From: Rubrivivax sp.
Lineage (GTDB): Bacteria > Pseudomonadota > Gammaproteobacteria > Burkholderiales > Burkholderiaceae_C
NCBI GenBank assembly: GCA_016789955.1
Contig: JAEUPB010000094.1
Location: 1 to 64,000, forward strand
Length of the DNA: 64,000 bases
Reading direction: 5' to 3'
Program-made: the position numbers and the translations under genes
Part shown: piece by piece, positions 60,126 through 64,000 of the stretch
How positions within the stretch are numbered: position 1 is the stretch's first letter
Layout of the letters: each line of letters opens with the position of its first letter
Notes under the pieces: model-generated
The model's database searches: none
What the model was told of the DNA's origin: nothing
Seen by the model: the letters and a program-made list of their open reading frames with translations, nothing else

Positions 60126-61219
60126 CAAAGGTCCGCGTAGAGGCGTCCGGGGTTGTAGACGCCGTCGGGGTCGAAGGCGCGCTTCAGTTCGCGGTGGATG
60201 CGCATCAGCGGCGCCGGCAGCGCGGAGAACACGTCGCTGCGCTCGCGGCTGCGGAAGCGCACGGCATGGCCGCCCGCGGCCGCCGCGGCGTCGCGCACCT
60301 TGGCCCCCGGCATCGCCGTGCACAGCCAGCGCTGGCCGCCGCCCCACTCGACGAGCTGCTCGCCCGAGAGCGCCAGTGGCGGCGCGGCTGGCGGCACCGA
60401 CAGCCGCCACAGCGTGGCGCCGCCCTCCACCGCCTTGTGGGCGCCGATGAAGAACTCGTCGCGGTGGTCGCGCAGCCCGCCCCAGAAGGTGTCGGCCAGG
60501 CCTGGCTCGATGGCTTCCCCGCCGAGCTTCTCCTGCGCAGCACGCACCGCGGCCGCGGCGCCGGCGAGCCGCACGACGAGCATGCCTTCCCACCACGCGC
60601 TGGCCGAGATCGGCAGCGGCTGGCCGCCCCAGCGCTGCAGCTGCGCCAGCGCCGCGGCCTGGTCCCTCTCCCAGCGCAGCGTGAGCCGCGCCGGCGGCAC
60701 CGGCAGCACCTTCAGCGACACCTCGCAGATCACGCCCAGCACGCCCAGCGAGCCGGCGAGCAGCCGCGGCACGTCGTAGCCGGCGACGTTCTTCATCACC
60801 TGCCCGCCGAAGCTCAGCAGCTCCGCCGCGCCGTTGAGCAGCGTGGCGCCGAGCACGTAGTCGCGCACGCCGCCGACGCCCGCACGCGCCGGGCCGGCCA
60901 GCCCCGAGGCGACCATGCCGCCCACGGTGCCGCCGGCGCCGAACCGCGGCGGCTCGAACGGCAGGCACTGCCCGCGCTCGGCCAGCGCCGATTCCAGTTC
61001 CGCCAGCGGCGTGCCGGCGCGCGCGGTGACCACCAGCTCGCTGGGCTCGTAGCTGCTGATGCCGGCCAGTGGCGCCACGTCGAGCACGTCGCCGCGCGGT
61101 TCGCCGCCGTAGAAGTCCTTCGTGCCGCCACCGCGGATGCGCAGCGGGGTCTTGGCGGCACGCGCGGCGCGCACCTGGTCGGTCAGGCGGTGCAGCGCGG
61201 GGTCGGCATCACCGGTCAT
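60125..61219 (-). CDS. glcE: Glycolate oxidase FAD-binding subunit GlcE
   Basis: A 364-residue member of the FAD_binding_4 family, shorter than GlcD. The PCMH-type FAD-binding region is visible: RIRGGGTKDFYGG, FGAGGTVGGMVASGLAGPARAGVGGVRDYVLGATLLNG, and ELLSFGGQVMKNVAGYDVPRLLAGSLG. The C-terminal EREL...KRAFDPDGVYNPGRLYADL is typical. It is separated from glcD by the inserted Fic gene. Confidence 0.94.
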   Translation of the reverse strand: MTGDADPALHRLTDQVRAARAAKTPLRIRGGGTKDFYGGEPRGDVLDVAPLAGISSYEPSELVVTARAGTPLAELESALAERGQCLPFEPPRFGAGGTVGGMVASGLAGPARAGVGGVRDYVLGATLLNGAAELLSFGGQVMKNVAGYDVPRLLAGSLGVLGVICEVSLKVLPVPPARLTLRWERDQAAALAQLQRWGGQPLPISASAWWEGMLVVRLAGAAAAVRAAQEKLGGEAIEPGLADTFWGGLRDHRDEFFIGAHKAVEGGATLWRLSVPPAAPPLALSGEQLVEWGGGQRWLCTAMPGAKVRDAAAAAGGHAVRFRSRERSDVFSALPAPLMRIHRELKRAFDPDGVYNPGRLYADL

Positions 61220-61252
61220 GAAGTCGGGAGGATAGCGGTGACCGGGCAGGCG

Positions 61253-62365
61253 TCATGTCTGCGCCCCCTTCACCATTTCAGCACGGGTCAGGATCGCATT
61301 GAGCGCGCGGTTGATGTAGTAGTTCGACCGGCCCACCTTGATCTTCTGCAGGAAGCCGCCGCTGGTGAGTGCATCGAGGTACTTTGTGGCCGTGAGCCGG
61401 GACACCTGGAGGTCCCGTTCGACGAACTCGATCTTCGTGTACGGGTGCATGAAGAGGTTGTTGATGAGGTCCTGGCTGTAGAAGCGGTGCGCCGCGCGGA
61501 TGCGGTGCTTGTAGTCCAGCAGCGCGGCCTTGATGTCGGTGACGGTGGCGAGCGTCTGCGTCGCGGTCTCGGCCACCGCGGCGAGCATGTAGAGCACCCA
61601 CCCTTCCCAGGCGTCCGGAGCGTCGGACCCTTCGCGCACGGCCTGCAGCAGGCGGTAGTAGGTCGACTTCTGCTGCACGATGGCGCGGCTCAGGTACAGC
61701 ACCGGCGCGTCCAGCAGCCCCTTGTTCACCAGGAAGAGCACGTTGACGATGCGCCCGGTGCGGCCGTTGCCGTCGTAGAAGGGGTGGATGCTCTCGAACT
61801 GGTGGTGGACGATCGCCATCTTGATCAGCGGGTCGGCATCGAACAGGCCGTCGTCGTTGATGAAGCGATCCAGGTCGCGCATCAGCGCCACGATGGCTTT
61901 CGGGTCCTGCGGGGGCGTGTAGACGATCCGCCCCGCGCCATCCTTCAGCGCCGTGCCGGGCAGCTTGCGCAACCCGGCCTCGTTCTGCTCCAGCTCGGCC
62001 TGAACCTCGACCATGTGGGTCGTGGTGAGCAGGCCTGCCTGCCGGACCCGTTCGAAACCCACCCGCAACGCCTGCACGTAGTGCCGCACCTCCTTGGCGG
62101 CAGGGGAGGCGAACAGGTCGGCCCCGGTCGAGCTGCGGAACAACTCGTCGTGCGTCGTGACGATGTTTTCGATCGCCGAGCTGTCCTTGGCCTCCTGGAC
62201 TCCCAACGTGTTGATCAGGATGTCCTGGTTCGGCATGGTGGTCGCCAGGCCCTTCAACTCGGCCAGTCGACGCCCGGCCGTGGCGGTGGCCTTGAGGATC
62301 GAGGGAGTTTCGAAGTCCGCTGTGCGCAAGCGGGTGAGGGGCCGAAGCGGCGGCAGATCAGACAT
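61253..62365 (-). CDS. Fic-family AMP-transferase with internal inhibitory motif
   Basis: A 370-residue protein with the full Fic motif HPFYDGNGRTGR (194-205), including the catalytic His and both Arg. An N-terminal inhibitory motif of the [S/T]xxxE[G/N] type occurs at residues 62-67 (SSAIEN), so activity is probably autoinhibited. The C-terminus is a winged-helix-like region (EFVERDLQVSRLTATKYLDALTSGGFLQKIKVGRSNYYIN), common in Fic/DUF4172-type proteins. It sits between glcD and glcE, has an AT-richer promoter with palindromes, and is likely an acquired gene. Confidence 0.92.
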   Translation of the reverse strand: MSDLPPLRPLTRLRTADFETPSILKATATAGRRLAELKGLATTMPNQDILINTLGVQEAKDSSAIENIVTTHDELFRSSTGADLFASPAAKEVRHYVQALRVGFERVRQAGLLTTTHMVEVQAELEQNEAGLRKLPGTALKDGAGRIVYTPPQDPKAIVALMRDLDRFINDDGLFDADPLIKMAIVHHQFESIHPFYDGNGRTGRIVNVLFLVNKGLLDAPVLYLSRAIVQQKSTYYRLLQAVREGSDAPDAWEGWVLYMLAAVAETATQTLATVTDIKAALLDYKHRIRAAHRFYSQDLINNLFMHPYTKIEFVERDLQVSRLTATKYLDALTSGGFLQKIKVGRSNYYINRALNAILTRAEMVKGAQT

Positions 62366-62383
62366 GCAGCATCCGGTGATTTG

Positions 62384-62441
62384 CTATGCATGTTCGCACA
62401 ACGTGCATAGTAAATCGCTCTTATCTATGCGCGTTGTGCAC
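62384..62441. promoter_or_regulatory. Palindromic operator region upstream of fic
   Basis: CTATGCA (62384-62390) and TGCATAG (62404-62410) form a 7-bp inverted repeat. The right arm with its flank, GCACAACGTGCATAG (62396-62410), is inverted again as CTATGCGCGTTGTGCA (62425-62440). The stretch is AT-richer than the window and lies 19-76 bp before the fic start. It probably binds a regulator, perhaps the winged helix of Fic itself. Confidence 0.55.
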
Positions 62442-62470
62442 CCCCCGGGCTGTTCAGCAGGGCCGCCCGA

Positions 62471-63970
62471 TCAGAACCGCTCCAGCTCCGGGAACGGCAG
62501 CAGGCCCTTCTTCACATGCATCTTCCCGTACTCGGCGCAGCGGTGCAGCGTCGGGATCACCTTGCCTGGGTTCAGCAGGCCGGGCGGGTCGAAGGCGTGC
62601 TTCAGCCTTTCCATCTGCGTGCGTTCCTCGGGGCTGAACTGCACGCACATGCTGGAGAGCTTCTCCACGCCCACGCCGTGCTCGCCGGTGACGGTGCCGC
62701 CGAGTGCCACGCTGGTCTCCAGGATGTCGGCGCCGAACAGCTCGGCGCGGTGCAGCTGGTCGGGGTCGTTGACGTCGAACAGGATCAGCGGGTGCAGGTT
62801 GCCGTCGCCGGCATGGAACACGTTGCAGCAGCGCAGGCCGTACTTCGCTTCCATCGCCGCGATCGCATGCAGGATGTCGGCCAGCCGCTTGCGCGGGATG
62901 GTGGAGTCCATGCACATGTAGTCGGGGCTGATGCGGCCCGACGCCGGGAACGCGTTCTTGCGGCCGCTCCAGAACTTGAGCCGCTGCGCCTCGTCCTTGC
63001 TCACTTCCATGCGCGTGGCGCCGCAGCCCGTCAGCACGTCGAGCATGCGGTCGACCTCCTCGGCCACCTCCTCGGGCGTGCCATCGCTCTCGCACAGCAG
63101 GATGGCAGCGGCGTCGAGGTCGTAGCCGGCGCGCACGAAGCCCTCGACGGCCGCGGTCATCGGCTTGTCCATCATCTCCAAGCCCGCGGGGATGATGCCC
63201 GCTGCGATGATCGCGGCCACCGCGTCGCCGGCCTTGGCGATGTCGTCGAAGCTGGCCATGATGCAGCGCGCGAGTTGCGGCTTGGGCACCAGCTTCACGG
63301 TGGCCTCGATCGTCACCGCCAGCATGCCCTCGCTGCCCACCACCACCGGCAGCAGGTCCAGGCCCGGCACGTCGAGCGCCTCGGAGCCGAAGGTCACCGG
63401 CTCGCCGTCGACGGTGTAGCCGCGCACGCGCAGCACGTTGTGCACGGTCAGGCCGTACTTCAGGCAGTGCACGCCGCCGGAGTTCTCGGCGATGTTGCCG
63501 CCGATCGTGCAGGCGATCTGGCTCGACGGGTCGGGCGCGTAGTACAGGCCGTGCGGCGCCGCCGCCTCGCTGATCGCGAGGTTGCGCACGCCACCCTGCA
63601 CGACGGCCGTGCGCGACACCGGGTCGATCTTCAGGATGCGGTTGAACTTGGCCAGCGACAGCGTGACGCCGAGCGCGTGCGGCAGCGCGCCGCCCGAGAG
63701 GCCCGTGCCCGCACCGCGCGCCACCACCGGCACCGCGAGGCGGTGGCAGGCGCGCAGCACCGCGGCGACCTGCTCCTCGGTCTCGGGCAGCGCCACCACC
63801 AGCGGCAGCTGGCGGTACGCGGTGAGGCCGTCGCACTCGTAGGGCACGGTGTCCTCGCGCCGCCACAGCAGCGCGTGCGCCGGCAGCACCGCCTGCAGCG
63901 CGGCCACCACCTCGGCCTGTCGCGTGCTGCGCTGCGCGGGGTCGGAGACGGGCTCGTTCGGGGCGTTCAT
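62471..63970 (-). CDS. glcD: Glycolate oxidase catalytic subunit GlcD
   Basis: The 499-residue FAD enzyme oxidises glycolate or D-lactate-type 2-hydroxyacids. The FAD_binding_4 domain is clear (PVVARGAGTGLSGGALPHALGVTLSLAKFNRIL; VVQGGVRNLAISEAAAPHGLYYAPDPSSQIACTIGGNIAENSGG). The C-terminal FAD-oxidase domain contains NVFHAGDGNLHPLILFDVND and GGTVTGEHGVGVEKL, with conserved His residues. ATG at 63970 (MNAPNEPVSD) is preferred over an ATG 12 bp upstream. It should lead the glc operon, but fic follows it before glcE. Confidence 0.95.
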   Translation of the reverse strand: MNAPNEPVSDPAQRSTRQAEVVAALQAVLPAHALLWRREDTVPYECDGLTAYRQLPLVVALPETEEQVAAVLRACHRLAVPVVARGAGTGLSGGALPHALGVTLSLAKFNRILKIDPVSRTAVVQGGVRNLAISEAAAPHGLYYAPDPSSQIACTIGGNIAENSGGVHCLKYGLTVHNVLRVRGYTVDGEPVTFGSEALDVPGLDLLPVVVGSEGMLAVTIEATVKLVPKPQLARCIMASFDDIAKAGDAVAAIIAAGIIPAGLEMMDKPMTAAVEGFVRAGYDLDAAAILLCESDGTPEEVAEEVDRMLDVLTGCGATRMEVSKDEAQRLKFWSGRKNAFPASGRISPDYMCMDSTIPRKRLADILHAIAAMEAKYGLRCCNVFHAGDGNLHPLILFDVNDPDQLHRAELFGADILETSVALGGTVTGEHGVGVEKLSSMCVQFSPEERTQMERLKHAFDPPGLLNPGKVIPTLHRCAEYGKMHVKKGLLPFPELERF

Positions 63971-64000
63971 CGCGGGCGCCACTTTAAGGGGTCGGCGAGC

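Overview
The window is about 70 percent GC, coding-dense DNA from a betaproteobacterium. RecA, the mreBCD-mrdA-rodA block, GatCAB, NnrU and DUF4337 proteins, and the long run of strongly GC-biased genes point to Burkholderiales, probably the Rubrivivax/Leptothrix/Methylibium neighbourhood (inference; no rRNA gene is present to settle it). No tRNA, rRNA, insertion sequence, phage or CRISPR array was seen, and no stretch over 300 bases lacks a plausible gene.

Layout. 1-10.6 kb: recX (cut by the window edge) and recA with a LexA box, a QseB/TctD-like two-component pair, a beta-hydroxyacid dehydrogenase, and the cell-wall elongation operon mreB-mreC-mreD-mrdA-rodA. 10.7-16.3 kb: gatCAB, a DUF4124 protein, pyrE and xth. 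16.3-51.2 kb: a large accessory redox locus. 51.2-64 kb: small secreted and unknown proteins, NnrU, an MFS exporter, a CAP protein, mnmA, a DUF4337 protein and a glycolate oxidase operon (glcD-E-F) interrupted by a Fic gene and a methyltransferase gene.

The redox locus is the notable part. It encodes eleven c-type cytochromes with 36 CXXCH motifs (including an 11-heme, a 4-heme and four proteins with c7-type triheme domains), a 643-residue outer-membrane beta-barrel ending in Phe, a PpiC-type periplasmic chaperone, three NHL/propeller lipoproteins, two paralogous helical periplasmic proteins, cytochrome-maturation genes of two kinds (CcmF/G/H/I and a ResB/CcsA-like pair), an NtrB/NtrC-like two-component pair, two free-standing Reg_prop propellers, a soluble hybrid kinase and an ApbE-like flavin transferase. 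By gene content it is a candidate porin-cytochrome conduit for electron exchange across the outer membrane, with its own assembly and regulatory genes. Direction of electron flow and substrate cannot be read from the sequence.

Regulation ties it together. Five sequences with GG-N10-GC (sigma-54, -24/-12) architecture sit in front of its transcription units: a divergent pair at 21233-21279, and others at 22894, 38328 and 43989. A 16-bp palindrome TTCCCG-N4-CGGGAA occurs as tandem pairs 20-21 bp apart before the 4-heme cytochrome gene and before ccmI, and a degenerate copy lies just before the sensor-kinase gene. The locus encodes its own sigma-54 activator (42474-43838), so a self-contained regulon is the natural hypothesis. 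Paralogues in the middle of the locus lie in mirror order (A-B-H-H'-B'-A') although all are on one strand, which simple tandem duplication does not explain.
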